Shown here in pieces: positions 22,636-30,478 of a stretch of DNA of 40,938 nucleotides. Location of the stretch: the NCBI GenBank assembly GCA_003222115.1, contig QHUL01000076.1, forward strand, positions 1-40,938, given 5' to 3'. The notes under the pieces are model-generated. The model saw nothing but the letters and a program-made list of their open reading frames with translations. It made no database searches and was not told where the DNA came from. This DNA comes from Gemmatimonadota bacterium. GTDB taxonomy: Bacteria > Gemmatimonadota > Gemmatimonadetes > Gemmatimonadales > GWC2-71-9. The number at the start of each line of letters is the position of its first letter. Within the stretch, counting starts at the first letter, position 1. Position numbers and translations under genes: made by a program.

Positions 22636-23582
22636 CCCTCCCCCGCAAGGTCGCCGTCATCGGCGCCGGCGACATCGGCTCCGGCTGGGCGGCCCTGTGC
22701 GCCTCGGCCGGATGGCCGGTGACGATGTTCGACAGCAACTCCCGGACCCTCGAGCGCGCCCTCACCGAGGTGCCGCGCCGGGCGCGCGCGCTGGTGGCCT
22801 TGGAGCGCGCTCCCCAGGGCGTCGTGGAGAGCGGCCTCGGCGAGTTCCACCCGGGCCGCAGCCTGCTCCTCACCGTGCAGGACGCCGACTGGGTGATCGA
22901 GGCGATCAGCGAGGACCTGATCGCGAAGCAGCGGCTGTTCGAGGCGATCGACGGGATCGCTCCGGCGGAGGCGGTGGTCACGAGCTCGTCGAGCGGGCTC
23001 CCTCCCAGCGACCTGTTCGCCCGCTGCCGCCGGCAGGACCGGGGCCTCGTCGCCCACCCGCTCAACCCGCCCGAGATCATCCCGCTCGTCGAGCTGGTCC
23101 CCGGCGCGCGCACCAGCGCCGCGGCGCTGGCGCGCGCGCAGGAGTATCTCCGCACGCTCGGCCGCATGCCGATCCTCCTGAAGAAGCCGGCGCCGGGGTA
23201 CGTCGCGGGGCGCGTCGCGGCGGCCGTGTGGCGGGAGTGCATCGACCTCGTGTTGCGCGGGGTGATCGACGTGGACGAGCTCGACCGCGCCGTGTCGCTC
23301 GGGCCCGCCCTCGGCTGGGCGGCGGCGGGGCCGCACCTCACCTACCACCTCGCGGCGGGAGAGGGCGGGGTCACGTTGTTCCTGCAGCGTCTGCTGCAGA
23401 GCTTCGAGGCGTGGTGGGCCGAGCTCGCGACTTGGCACAAGCTCGAGCCCGAGCAGCAGCGCGCCCTGACGCAGGCGATCGAGCGGGCTTACAGGGGCAA
23501 GGTGGACCGGTTGCGGGAGAGGCGCGACCACAGGCTCAGCGCGATTCTGCGGGCGCTGGAGCAGGCGAGAAGCGACAGTTAA
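22632..23582 (+). CDS. 3-hydroxyacyl-CoA dehydrogenase family (lambda-crystallin-like)
   Basis: A 316-residue NAD-dependent dehydrogenase. The Rossmann motif VIGAGDIGSGWA is at residues 9-20. VIEAISEDLIAKQRLFEAID marks the middle of the cofactor domain, TSSSSGLPPSDL and the catalytic AHPLNPPEIIPLVELVPG follow, and the C-terminal helical domain begins near residue 185. The His in AHPLNPP and Glu in LVELVPG form the dyad. Length and single C-terminal domain match lambda-crystallin/L-gulonate 3-dehydrogenase and carnitine dehydrogenase relatives. Substrate uncertain. The start GTG overlaps the nucleoside hydrolase stop, so both are one transcript; no pathway link is evident. Confidence 0.88.
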   Translation: MTLPRKVAVIGAGDIGSGWAALCASAGWPVTMFDSNSRTLERALTEVPRRARALVALERAPQGVVESGLGEFHPGRSLLLTVQDADWVIEAISEDLIAKQRLFEAIDGIAPAEAVVTSSSSGLPPSDLFARCRRQDRGLVAHPLNPPEIIPLVELVPGARTSAAALARAQEYLRTLGRMPILLKKPAPGYVAGRVAAAVWRECIDLVLRGVIDVDELDRAVSLGPALGWAAAGPHLTYHLAAGEGGVTLFLQRLLQSFEAWWAELATWHKLEPEQQRALTQAIERAYRGKVDRLRERRDHRLSAILRALEQARSDS

Positions 23583-23589
23583 CGCTCGT

Positions 23590-24021
23590 CTATTTGGGCC
23601 CGTCCGCCCTGACCATCAGGATCGGCACCTTCGTCATATGTCGTAATGCTGTCGCTGTGCTGCCATGGACTACGTCCCCTAACAGCCTGTGGCCGTGGGT
23701 GGCCATGGCGATGAGATCGCACCGCTCGCGCTCGGCCGCTTCGGCGATCTCCTTTGGCGGGTCGCCCGCGGCGAGCACGGCGTCCGTGTCGAACCCTTCC
23801 GCCCGCAGCGTCGCGCCAACCTGCTCCAGATAGGCGCGGTCCTCCCGCATCTCCTCCGACTCGCGCAGGTCGAGCTGTCGGATGTTCCGCGCCACCCAGC
23901 CGTCGGCCACGTGCAGGAGCACGAGGCTCGCCCCGGACAGCTTCGCGAGCGGTCGCACGTGCCGCAGAATCGCCTCGTCGGCGGGCGAATGCTCCAGGGG
24001 GACGAGGATGCGCCGGTACAT
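23590..24021 (-). CDS. Universal stress protein UspA family
   Basis: A 143-residue single-domain Usp. Residues 1-10 YRRILVPLEHS form the first strand and loop. The ATP-binding consensus G-x2-G-x9-G(S/T) appears in THGHRLLGDVVHGSTA, so this is an ATP-binding member. The final strand VPILMVRA is conserved. It follows mntH by 12 nt on the same strand and so belongs to the mntR-mntH operon, which would put it under manganese control. A Usp next to an Nramp transporter is seen in other genomes; its role there is unknown. Confidence 0.9.
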   Translation of the reverse strand: MYRRILVPLEHSPADEAILRHVRPLAKLSGASLVLLHVADGWVARNIRQLDLRESEEMREDRAYLEQVGATLRAEGFDTDAVLAAGDPPKEIAEAAERERCDLIAMATHGHRLLGDVVHGSTATALRHMTKVPILMVRADGPK

Positions 24022-24033
24022 CGGCTCAGCAAC

Positions 24034-25374
24034 TCACGTGAAGGTCTGCACCAGGAGCCAGCCGTTGAACAGGGCGATCAGCCCGGCGACGCCATAGGCG
24101 AGCGCTTTGAGCCAGGGAGGGTTCACGAACTCGCCCATCTTGGCGCGCTCCGACGTGAACCGCACCAGCGGGAACACCGCGAACGAGAGCTGCAGGCTGA
24201 GGATGACCTGGCTCAGGATGAGGAGCCGCGCCGTGCCCCCCTCGCCGAAGAAGATCGCCGTGAAGGCGGCCGGCACGATCGCGATGCCCCGCGTGATGAG
24301 TCGCCGCAGCCATGGGCGCAGCCGGATGTTGAGGAAGCCCTCCATCACGATCTGGCCCGCGAGCGTGCCGGTCAAGGTCGAGTTCTGGCCCGAGGCGAGC
24401 AGCGCGAACGCAAACACGGCGCTCGCCCCGACGACGCCCAAGAGCGGCGTCAGCAGCCGGTAGGCCTCCTGGATTTCCGCCACCTCGTGGTGCCCGGCGC
24501 GATGGAACGTCGCCGCCGCCACGATGAGGATCGCTGCGTTGATGAACAGCGCGAACGTGAGGGCGATCGTGGAATCGAGAAAGGCGTACTTCACCGCCTC
24601 CCGCTTTCCCTCGGGTGTCTCGTCGTAGCGCCGGGTCTGCACGATGGAGGAGTGCAGGTACAGGTTGTGCGGCATCACCGTGGCGCCGAGGATCCCGATC
24701 GCGATGTACAGCTTGCCCGGGTCCTGCAGGATCGACGGCCCGGGGACGAACCCCGCGGCGACGTCGACCAGCCCCGGGCGCGAGATCAGGATCTCGAAAA
24801 TGAAGCATCCCGCGATCGTCGCGATCAGCGTGACGACGAGCGCCTCGAGCAGGCGGAAGCCCTTGTGCTGCAGCAGCAGCACCAGCAGCACGTCGAGCGC
24901 GGTGATCGCGATGCCCCAGGGAAGCGGGATCCCGAACAAGAGGTTCAGCGCGATGGCCGAGCCGATCACCTCGGCGAGGTCGCAGGCGGCGATCGCGATC
25001 TCGCAGAGGACCCACAGGGCGATCGACGTCGGGCGCGAGTAGTGGTCGCGGCACGCCTGGGCGAGGTCCCGTCCGGTCGCGATCCCGAGCTTCGCGGCCA
25101 GCCCCTGCAACAGGATCGCCATCAGGTTCGAGATGAGGATGACGCTCAGCAGGGAATAGCCGAATGCCGAGCCGCCGGCGAGGTCCGTGGCCCAGTTGCC
25201 CGGATCCATGTAGCCCACGGCCACGAGATAACCGGGCCCCGCGAACGCGAGCGCCTTGCGCCACCACACGGGCTGCCCGACCGGGACGGTGCGATAGACC
25301 TCGGCGAGGCTCGGCGTGAGGCGCGGCCGGCGCCACCCCGGCTCGGCCCGGACGTCAACGCGCCCGGTCGCCAT
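24034..25374 (-). CDS. mntH: Nramp-family Mn2+/divalent metal transporter
   Basis: A 446-residue inner-membrane proton-coupled metal importer with about 11 helices. TM1 holds DPGNWATD (Asp57, Asn60) and TM6 holds [10 protein letters not shown] (Met234 to Asn237), the metal-binding residues of Nramp proteins. The Met in TM6 is the selectivity residue for transition metals over calcium or magnesium. The ATG at 25374 follows the mntR stop by 6 nt. The cytoplasmic N-terminus of about 40 residues is longer than in Escherichia coli MntH. It is expressed from the promoter in front of mntR, so it should be off when metal is plentiful. Confidence 0.95.
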   Translation of the reverse strand: MATGRVDVRAEPGWRRPRLTPSLAEVYRTVPVGQPVWWRKALAFAGPGYLVAVGYMDPGNWATDLAGGSAFGYSLLSVILISNLMAILLQGLAAKLGIATGRDLAQACRDHYSRPTSIALWVLCEIAIAACDLAEVIGSAIALNLLFGIPLPWGIAITALDVLLVLLLQHKGFRLLEALVVTLIATIAGCFIFEILISRPGLVDVAAGFVPGPSILQDPGKLYIAIGILGATVMPHNLYLHSSIVQTRRYDETPEGKREAVKYAFLDSTIALTFALFINAAILIVAAATFHRAGHHEVAEIQEAYRLLTPLLGVVGASAVFAFALLASGQNSTLTGTLAGQIVMEGFLNIRLRPWLRRLITRGIAIVPAAFTAIFFGEGGTARLLILSQVILSLQLSFAVFPLVRFTSERAKMGEFVNPPWLKALAYGVAGLIALFNGWLLVQTFT

Positions 25375-25380
25375 GCCGCC

Positions 25381-26076
25381 TCACGGGGTCACCACCCGGC
25401 ACCACAGCGACCGGGCCAGCTCCTGACCCACCACCCGCGCCTCGCCCGAAGGCCGCAACTTCGCGATCGTCGGCCCGTTGAACGGCTGGCGCTCGGTCAC
25501 GGTGAGCAGCGTACCCGGCGTGAGCCCCTGCTCCGCCAGGTAGCGCAGCCGCGCGGCGTCCTCGTCCGCTACCTGCCGCACCTCGATCACGGCGCCGATG
25601 GGAGCGTCCGCCAGCGGGACCAGCTCCGCCTCCTCGATCTCCCCGGCCGCGGTCGGAATCGGCGCCCCGTGAGGATCGTACTGAGGATCGCCCAGCGCTT
25701 TCGCCATGCGCTCGATCAGCTCGTCCGAGACGGCGTGCTCGAGGCGCTCGGCCTCCGTGTGCACGCCGTCCCAGTCATAGCCGAGCTGCTGCGACAGGTA
25801 GACCTCGAGGACGCGGTGCCGGCGGATCATCCGGAGGGCAGCGCGGCGCCCCTGCGCCGTGAGCTGCACGCCGCGATAGGGGACGTGCTCGATGAGCCCC
25901 GTCTCCGAGAGCCGCTTCACCATCCCGCTCACGGACGGCGGCGCGACTTCGAGCAGTGCGGCGATGTCGCTCGTCGCGGCAAACCCGCCCTGGCTCGAGA
26001 GGTGGTAGATCGCCTTGAGATAGTCTTCGACGGAGCGCGTGAGCGGCGGCTCGGGGTCTCGCAAGGTGGCGTGCAT
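25381..26076 (-). CDS. mntR: DtxR/MntR-family metal-dependent repressor
   Basis: A 231-residue regulator. Residues about 12-70 form the winged helix (SVEDYLKAIYHLSSQG, VAPPSVSGMVKRLSETGLIEH in outline). The dimer and metal domain follow to about 145 with HRVLEVYLSQQLGYDWDGVH and EAERLEHAVSDEL. A C-terminal SH3-like FeoA-type domain occupies about 155-231, as in IdeR/DtxR rather than the short Bacillus MntR. AGGGAGA lies 7 nt before the ATG. The gene leads the mntR-mntH-uspA operon, and a perfect palindrome covers its own -10 box, so autoregulation is expected. Mn rather than Fe is inferred from the mntH neighbour. Confidence 0.92.
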   Translation of the reverse strand: MHATLRDPEPPLTRSVEDYLKAIYHLSSQGGFAATSDIAALLEVAPPSVSGMVKRLSETGLIEHVPYRGVQLTAQGRRAALRMIRRHRVLEVYLSQQLGYDWDGVHTEAERLEHAVSDELIERMAKALGDPQYDPHGAPIPTAAGEIEEAELVPLADAPIGAVIEVRQVADEDAARLRYLAEQGLTPGTLLTVTERQPFNGPTIAKLRPSGEARVVGQELARSLWCRVVTP

Positions 26077-26174
26077 GCCGATTCTCCCTGCCGGAAAGGC
26101 GCGCGAACTGGACCTCCCAGCCCTCGGCTATGAGCAGTCAGCTGGAAGAGTTAGTGGTCTTCGTTTTCAAGTGA

Positions 26175-26205
26175 TTAGCATATGCTAAGACTGATCTGCT
26201 GTCAA
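26175..26205 (-). promoter_or_regulatory. mntR promoter with overlapping MntR/DtxR-type operator
   Basis: On the minus strand, TTGACA (26205-26200) is followed after exactly 17 nt by TATGCT (26182-26177), a near-consensus sigma-70 promoter. The perfect 14-nt palindrome TTAGCATATGCTAA (26175-26188) covers the -10. It resembles DtxR-family boxes (TTAGG...CCTAA type). Predicted transcription start is near 26170, giving a leader of about 94 nt. Confidence 0.8.
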
Positions 26206-26244
26206 GCGAACTTGTGGATTTCGATGACCTATGAACGGCCAGAC

Positions 26245-26324
26245 GTGGGGAGTGGGGAGTGGGGAGTGGTACTTCGCGGCCCAATCCGTGGTTCCGGTCC
26301 GCACCGCGACGAACCACTCCCCAC
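26245..26324. repeat. Snapback element 4, related to the one at 896-975
   Basis: The left side (26245-26270) has three GTGGGGA units ending GTGGGGAGTGGT; the last 12 nt pair exactly with ACCACTCCCCAC (26313-26324). The loop is 42 nt, the same length as at 896-975, and shares about 24 of 42 aligned positions. Its inner stem TCGCGG (26274-26279) and CCGCGA (26304-26309) replaces an A-T pair of the other element by G-C. It lies 14 nt after the NUDIX gene stop and upstream of the mntR promoter. Confidence 0.85.
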
Positions 26325-26338
26325 GCCGTTCAGTCACC

Positions 26339-26917
26339 CTAGCGGGACCCCGCCACGAGCTCCAGGAACGGCGTCAGGATCCGTTCCGTCATCCCCCAGA
26401 TCACCTCACCACCCACGACGTAGGCGGGCAGGGTCCGCTCCGCGCCCCGCACGGTCACGGTCACCTCGCGCCGCAGCCCGGGCTCCGCCAACCGGTCGAG
26501 CGGCACCCAGAAGCCGTCCTGCACTTCGTCGTTGGGGCGCAGTGCGGGGCGGCGCGACAGCGCGAATACGAACGGCCGCACCACGACGGGCGGCAGCACG
26601 GGGGTGACGGGGGCGAGGTCGTCGAGCACGGCAAGCGGCTCGCCCCGGCGCAGGTCGATGCCCGTCTCCTCGCGCGTCTCACGGATCGCGGTCGCGAGCA
26701 GGTCGCGGTCTGCAGGCTCGCGCCGGCCGCCCGGCAGGGCAACCTGCCCCGACCACGGGTCACCGGCGCGCACGGCCCGGCGGATGAGCAGGATTTCGGC
26801 CCCGTGCTCCCCCTCGACGAGAGCGAGGGCGACGGCCGCCGGGCGGGCGTCGGGCGCCACGGCGGGCACGCCCCAATGGCCCCGCAGGGCCCGGCGCACG
26901 GCGGCGAGGGTGATCAA
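26339..26917 (-). CDS. NUDIX hydrolase (CoA diphosphatase-like, NudL type)
   Basis: A 192-residue NUDIX enzyme, most like CoA pyrophosphatases. The Nudix box begins at GG in LPGGRREPADRDL and continues ATAIRETREETGI, which fits G-x5-E-x7-REUXEEXGU. Preceding it are LLIRRAVRAGDPWSGQVALPGG, whose SGQ(V/I)ALPGG phrase is typical of the CoA-specific NudL/Nudt7 subgroup (shown in outline). The start is TTG at 26917; no ATG or GTG lies nearby in frame, and no good Shine-Dalgarno is seen, so the exact start is less certain. It is transcribed away from the symporter gene, 59 nt apart. Its 3' end abuts a snapback element. Confidence 0.88.
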   Translation of the reverse strand: MITLAAVRRALRGHWGVPAVAPDARPAAVALALVEGEHGAEILLIRRAVRAGDPWSGQVALPGGRREPADRDLLATAIRETREETGIDLRRGEPLAVLDDLAPVTPVLPPVVVRPFVFALSRRPALRPNDEVQDGFWVPLDRLAEPGLRREVTVTVRGAERTLPAYVVGGEVIWGMTERILTPFLELVAGSR

Positions 26918-26961
26918 GGGTTGGTACGCGGCCTTGCGAGGGAGGTGGAGTTGGGGGGAAT

Positions 26962-26967
26962 TATAGC
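26962..26967 (+). promoter_or_regulatory. Possible -10 box (TATAGC) of the symporter gene
   Basis: TATAGC ends 9 nt before the ATG at 26977. No Shine-Dalgarno separates it from the start codon and no clear -35 is seen. Confidence 0.3.
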
Positions 26968-26976
26968 CCGCACCCC

Positions 26977-28230
26977 ATGAGAAGCCACGTCTGGATGGCG
27001 GTCGGTCTCGCGGCCGGCCTCGCGCTCGGGCTCGTGGCCGCGGCGACGCAGCAGCCGCTGCTCCTCGCGCTCGCCGGCACGTGGCTCCGTCCCGTCGGCA
27101 CGCTGTTCCTGAACCTCCTCTCGATGGTCGTGATCCCGCTCGTCGCCACGGCGTTGTTCGCGGGCGTCGCCGGGTTGGGGGACATCCGCAAGGTGGGACG
27201 CCTCGGGCTGCGCACCCTCGGCTTCTTCTGGGGCACGACGCTCGCCGCGATCCTGATCGGCTTCGTCGTCGCTGCGATGCTGCTGCCGCTGGCGCCGATC
27301 GCGGCGGAGCAGCAGACCGCCCTGCGCGGGGCGGCGCTCGCCGACTCGAGCTTGCTGCAGCACGGCGCCGGACAGGCGCCGTCCGGCGCCCGCTTCATCG
27401 TGGACCTCGTGCCCGCGAACCCGCTGCGGGCCGCCGTGGACGGCAACCTGCTGCCCCTGATCGTGTTCGTGACGATCTTCGCCGTCGCCGCCGCGGCGCT
27501 GCCGGACGACAAGCGGCTCGCGCTCACCGAGCTCGCCGACGTCGCGACCCAGGCGCTGATCCGCATCGTGCGGTGGGTGCTGCTGATCGCACCGGTCGGC
27601 ATCTTCGCGCTGGTCGCCGGCGCGGTGGCGCAGTTCGGCTGGTCGCTCGTCAAGGCGATGGCGGTGTACGTGCTCGCGGTGATCCTCGGGCTCGCGATCT
27701 TCATCGCGGGCGTGTACCTGCCGGCGATCGGGCTGATCGTGCGGGTGCGCCTCCGGTGGTTCCTGCGCGCGAGCTTCCCCTCGATGCTGATGGGGTTTTC
27801 GACGACGTCCTCCCTCGCCACCCTCCCCACGATGCTCGACGCCGCCGCGAACGACCTCAAGATCTCCCGCATGGTGTCGAGCTTCGTGCTGCCGCTGGGC
27901 GCGACCGTCAACCGGGCCGGCAGCGCGCTGTTCCAGGCGGTCGCGGTGCTGTTCGTGGCGCGACTGTACGGCGTGCCGTTCGGCTTTGGGGAGATGTTCC
28001 AGGCCGGAGCCGCGGTCTTTCTCGCTTCGCTCACGGTCGCGAGCATTCCCTATGGGAGCATCGTGAGTCTCACGCCCGCCTTCGCGTCCGCCGGGCTGCC
28101 GCTCTCCGGGCTGACGCTGCTCATCGGGCTCGACCGCATCCCCGACATGTTCCGTACGATGACGAACGTGACCGGGCACCTCACCGCCGCTGCCGTCGTG
28201 GCGGCGGTAGAGGGGGAGAAGCTCGAGTGA
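26977..28230 (+). CDS. Dicarboxylate/amino acid:cation symporter (DAACS family)
   Basis: A 417-residue secondary transporter of the GltP/DctA/glutamate type, with eight membrane segments and two re-entrant loops. FSTTSSLATLP in hairpin 1 corresponds to the serine-rich loop, LPLGATVNRAGSAL in TM7 matches the NMDGT region (Met-Asp replaced by Val-Asn-Arg), and GLDRIPDMFRTMTNVTGH in TM8 holds the substrate-carboxylate Asp/Arg region. Altered NMDGT suggests different ion coupling or substrate. TATAGC (26962-26967) ends 9 nt before the ATG, so the mRNA may be nearly leaderless. Its stop overlaps the glycosyltransferase ATG (TGATG). Confidence 0.92.
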   Translation: MRSHVWMAVGLAAGLALGLVAAATQQPLLLALAGTWLRPVGTLFLNLLSMVVIPLVATALFAGVAGLGDIRKVGRLGLRTLGFFWGTTLAAILIGFVVAAMLLPLAPIAAEQQTALRGAALADSSLLQHGAGQAPSGARFIVDLVPANPLRAAVDGNLLPLIVFVTIFAVAAAALPDDKRLALTELADVATQALIRIVRWVLLIAPVGIFALVAGAVAQFGWSLVKAMAVYVLAVILGLAIFIAGVYLPAIGLIVRVRLRWFLRASFPSMLMGFSTTSSLATLPTMLDAAANDLKISRMVSSFVLPLGATVNRAGSALFQAVAVLFVARLYGVPFGFGEMFQAGAAVFLASLTVASIPYGSIVSLTPAFASAGLPLSGLTLLIGLDRIPDMFRTMTNVTGHLTAAAVVAAVEGEKLE

Positions 28231-29360
28231 TGTGGCTCATCCCCGCCGGGTACGCCCTGTTCCTGGCGCTGCTCGTGGTTCGCTACGTTCGTCGCCGCCC
28301 CCGCCTCCGCGATTACCCGCCGCAACCGCACGGGCCCCTCGTTTCGGTCATCGTCCCCGCCCGCGACGAGGAGGTGAACATCGAGCGCTGCGTCCGCTCG
28401 CTGCTCGCGACGACCTATGACCCGGTCGAGATCATCGTCGTGGACGACCGCTCGAGCGACGCGACGCCGGAGATCGTCGAGCGGCTGGCGCGCTCCGCCG
28501 AGGCGGCGGGGCGGCTGCGCCTCGTGCGGGGAGCGGAGCTGCCCGCGGGGTGGTTCGGGAAGCCGTGGGCGGTCGTCCAGGGCTATCGCACGGCGCGGGG
28601 CGAGCTGCTGCTGTTCACGGACGCCGATACCTCGCACCACCCCGAACTGCTGCCGCGCACCGTCACGGTGCTCGGGGCGGAGCGGGTGGATCTCGTGAGC
28701 GTCTTGACCCGACAGGAGACGGTGACGTTCTGGGAGCGCCTGGTGCAGCCGCACGTGCTCGTCGCGCTGGCTGCGCGCGTGGGCGACTTCGGGCGCGTGA
28801 ACCGCACGCGCATCACGTGGAACGCGATCGCGAGCGGCGCTTACATCCTGACGACCCGCGCGGCCTACGAGCGGGTCGGCACGCACGAGACGGTGAAGCA
28901 GAGCGTGGCCGAAGACGTGGCCCTGGCCCAGGCATACGTGAGACACCATCTCGACATCTTCCTGACACACGGCCTCGAGTTCATGAGCACCCGGATGTAC
29001 CGCAGCCTCGGCGAGATCGTCCAGGGCTGGTCCAAGAACCTCGCACTCGGCGTGCCGCTGATGTTCCCGCCGGTCCCCCTGCTGCGGCGCGCCGCGCCCT
29101 ACTTGATGTGGCTCCCGGCGCTGTGCTGGATCGTGCCGCCGCTCGCGTGGGCCCTGTATGGCGCGAGCTGGGCCGCGCTCACGACAGGCATCTCGCTCGT
29201 CATCTGGGCGGTCGTGTACTGGGCGGAAGGCGCGCCCGTGCGCTACGCGCTGCTCTACCCGCTCGGCGCGGCGATGGTGGCGGGGATCATGCTGCGGTCG
29301 GCGTGGCGAGGCGGCAGGAAAGTCGAATGGAGGGGGAGACTCTATCGGGGAGGTGCATAG
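28230..29360 (+). CDS. Family 2 glycosyltransferase, membrane-bound (CruC/HpnB-like)
   Basis: A 376-residue glycosyltransferase. An N-terminal membrane helix (about 4-20) is followed by the GT-A domain: VSVIVPARDEEVNIERCV, VDDRSSDAT (71-79), GWFGKPWAV and the metal-binding FTDAD (Asp131, Asp133). Later AEDVALAQ and the QGWSKN motif mark processive or lipid-acting GT2 enzymes, and the C-terminus has three or four membrane segments. GWFGKPWA-type motifs are shared with glycosyltransferases acting on carotenoids or hopanoids. The acceptor is not shown by sequence. Its ATG overlaps the symporter stop. Its own TAG stop is the first unit of a snapback element. Confidence 0.85.
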   Translation: MWLIPAGYALFLALLVVRYVRRRPRLRDYPPQPHGPLVSVIVPARDEEVNIERCVRSLLATTYDPVEIIVVDDRSSDATPEIVERLARSAEAAGRLRLVRGAELPAGWFGKPWAVVQGYRTARGELLLFTDADTSHHPELLPRTVTVLGAERVDLVSVLTRQETVTFWERLVQPHVLVALAARVGDFGRVNRTRITWNAIASGAYILTTRAAYERVGTHETVKQSVAEDVALAQAYVRHHLDIFLTHGLEFMSTRMYRSLGEIVQGWSKNLALGVPLMFPPVPLLRRAAPYLMWLPALCWIVPPLAWALYGASWAALTTGISLVIWAVVYWAEGAPVRYALLYPLGAAMVAGIMLRSAWRGGRKVEWRGRLYRGGA

Positions 29361-29478
29361 ACGCCCAGGTAGACGCTTAGACGCCGAGACGCCCAGTGGC
29401 TATGAGGCGCGAGCAAGAAGGAACAGCCTAATCACTCGCTCCTCATAGCCACTCGGCGTCTTGCCGTCTCGGCGTCTA
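29358..29478. repeat. Snapback element 5 spanning stop codon to stop codon
   Basis: The 44-nt left arm (29370-29413) matches the inverted right arm (29435-29478) at 38 of 44 positions with a 21-nt loop. A further unit lies at 29358-29369. The outer parts are TAGACGCC-like units; the inner 20 nt (AGTGGCTATGAGG...) are nearly perfect and not tandem. The TAG that ends the glycosyltransferase (29358-29360) and the TAG that ends the convergent secreted-protein gene (29478-29476) are both part of TAGACGCC units. It can fold on either strand and could end both transcripts, but no T-run is present. Confidence 0.85.
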
Positions 29479-30123
29479 GGCAGGGTTCAGATAGAAGCGA
29501 ACCTGCAACAGCTTCAGCCCATTGTTGTCGTATTGCCAGAAGAAGCCCAGAAGGCACGGGTCGAACAGATTGACGACGGTGCGGCCGCCGCACGCGGTCA
29601 CCGCCGCCGCTTCGGCCACCGGATCGAGGGTGATCGTCGTGAGAGCAGTGGTCACGTTCCTGAAGTTGCTCTTGCCCGTCCCCCGAACGAAGACCTCGTT
29701 CAGCGTCGAGCAGATGGTGACGCCGGCGTCGGTGCCGGTGAGCGCGATGTTGGTCGCGCAGGTGGTGATCTTGGAGCTGCCACCCGGCTTGCCGAGCGCG
29801 CGCGCCCAGACGGTGTAGCTGCCGGGCGCCGGAAGCTCGAAGGAAGCTTCCCCATCCGTGCCGTTCTTGTCGAGGACCTGGAAGGTCCCCGCCTCGGCGC
29901 TTTGACTAAGGAGAATCTTCGTGCTGACGGTGACGTCCTTCGACCCGAGGTCCACGAAGATGACGCTGCCGGACCCCTGATCCATATTCGCGTTCTTATC
30001 GTGCGACACGCCGATGATGTTGAGATTGTAATGCGACCCGCTGGGCGCGCCGTTGCCGGTCTGGGCCTCGAGCGCTGCGGTGGCGACAGCTAGGGCGACT
30101 GCCAGGAAGAACGTGGTGCGCAT
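29476..30123 (-). CDS. Secreted protein under riboswitch control, function unknown
   Basis: A 215-residue exported protein with a signal peptide to about residue 20 (ALEAQTG). The mature part is rich in Gly, Thr, Asn and Val, predicted mostly beta. GSGSVIFVDLGSKDVTVSTKILLSQ and FELPAPGSYTVWARALGKPGG suggest a beta-sandwich. Two Cys pairs (CATNIALTGTDAGVTIC in outline, and AACGG with DPCLLGF) may form disulfides. No family recognised. The 5' leader carries a GEMM-type riboswitch with an intrinsic terminator, so expression responds to a cyclic dinucleotide. That suggests a surface, pilus or matrix role. Confidence 0.75.
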   Translation of the reverse strand: MRTTFFLAVALAVATAALEAQTGNGAPSGSHYNLNIIGVSHDKNANMDQGSGSVIFVDLGSKDVTVSTKILLSQSAEAGTFQVLDKNGTDGEASFELPAPGSYTVWARALGKPGGSSKITTCATNIALTGTDAGVTICSTLNEVFVRGTGKSNFRNVTTALTTITLDPVAEAAAVTACGGRTVVNLFDPCLLGFFWQYDNNGLKLLQVRFYLNPA

Positions 30124-30175
30124 GAACCCCCCGAAGCAGTGCGTGAACGGTGTGTCGCTGGCGCTGCCGTTCGCG

Positions 30176-30205
30176 AAAAAGCCGCCAGCGAACTTCGCTG
30201 GCGGC
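30176..30205 (-). terminator. Intrinsic terminator of the riboswitch
   Basis: GCCGCCAGCGA (30205-30195) pairs perfectly with TCGCTGGCGGC (30191-30181) through a 3-nt loop, followed by TTTTT (30180-30176). Its 5' arm overlaps the aptamer P1 strand, giving two exclusive folds. Confidence 0.9.
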
Positions 30206-30290
30206 CCGGCAGGCAGTGGCGGGTGGGACCCGCGGTAGCCCCGTAGCTCTGCGTCACCGCCTTTCGGCGGATTTGCTCTGAGCAGCGATT
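30176..30290 (-). promoter_or_regulatory. GEMM-I type cyclic-dinucleotide riboswitch (possible 3',3'-cGAMP variant)
   Basis: Read on the minus strand from about 30288: P1 5' strand TCGCTG, then AGAGCAAA, P2 stem CCGCC-GAAA-GGCGG with the GNRA tetraloop, the GACGCAGAGC segment, a P3 arm (GCGGGTCCCACCCGC-like), CTGCCGGG and P1 3' strand CAGCGA (30200-30195). This is the GEMM-I order and signature (GCAAA, GAAA loop, ACGCARAGC). The base before GCAAA, position 20 in the Vibrio Vc2 numbering, is A, as in GEMM-Ib; c-di-GMP members have G. P1 3' strand lies inside the terminator 5' arm, so ligand binding should allow transcription. Aptamer limits are approximate. Confidence 0.8.
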
Positions 30291-30478
30291 CCTCGAACTG
30301 CCCCGCGGCGGGACACGGTCCCGACCCGCGAGGTCACCGCTCTAAGCCGGCAATTCACATGCCCTCAGCTGGCAACGAAGCGCGTTCGTGCTCACGGCCC
30401 GCAGTGGGCGAAGCGTCTCGTCGAGCGCAGAATGCGTGTGTCTCTGGCCTTCTACTGTAGGGCGTTTTACTGACGGAC
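30291..30478. other. Non-coding leader/promoter region upstream of the riboswitch
   Basis: No gene is visible. It must hold the promoter of the riboswitch-controlled gene, but I cannot place -35 and -10 with confidence. A small hairpin GGGAC...GTCCC lies near 30311-30323, and the rest shows no repeat. It also carries the region downstream of the His-rich transporter gene stop (30479). Confidence 0.4.

Noticed and set aside
25381-26076. Iron repressor IdeR
   Set aside because: Domain layout would fit, but the operon with mntH favours manganese; left as MntR.
26182-26980. Forward frames across the mntR-NUDIX gap
   Set aside because: They read through the snapback element and antisense to the NUDIX gene; no ribosome site or conserved motif.
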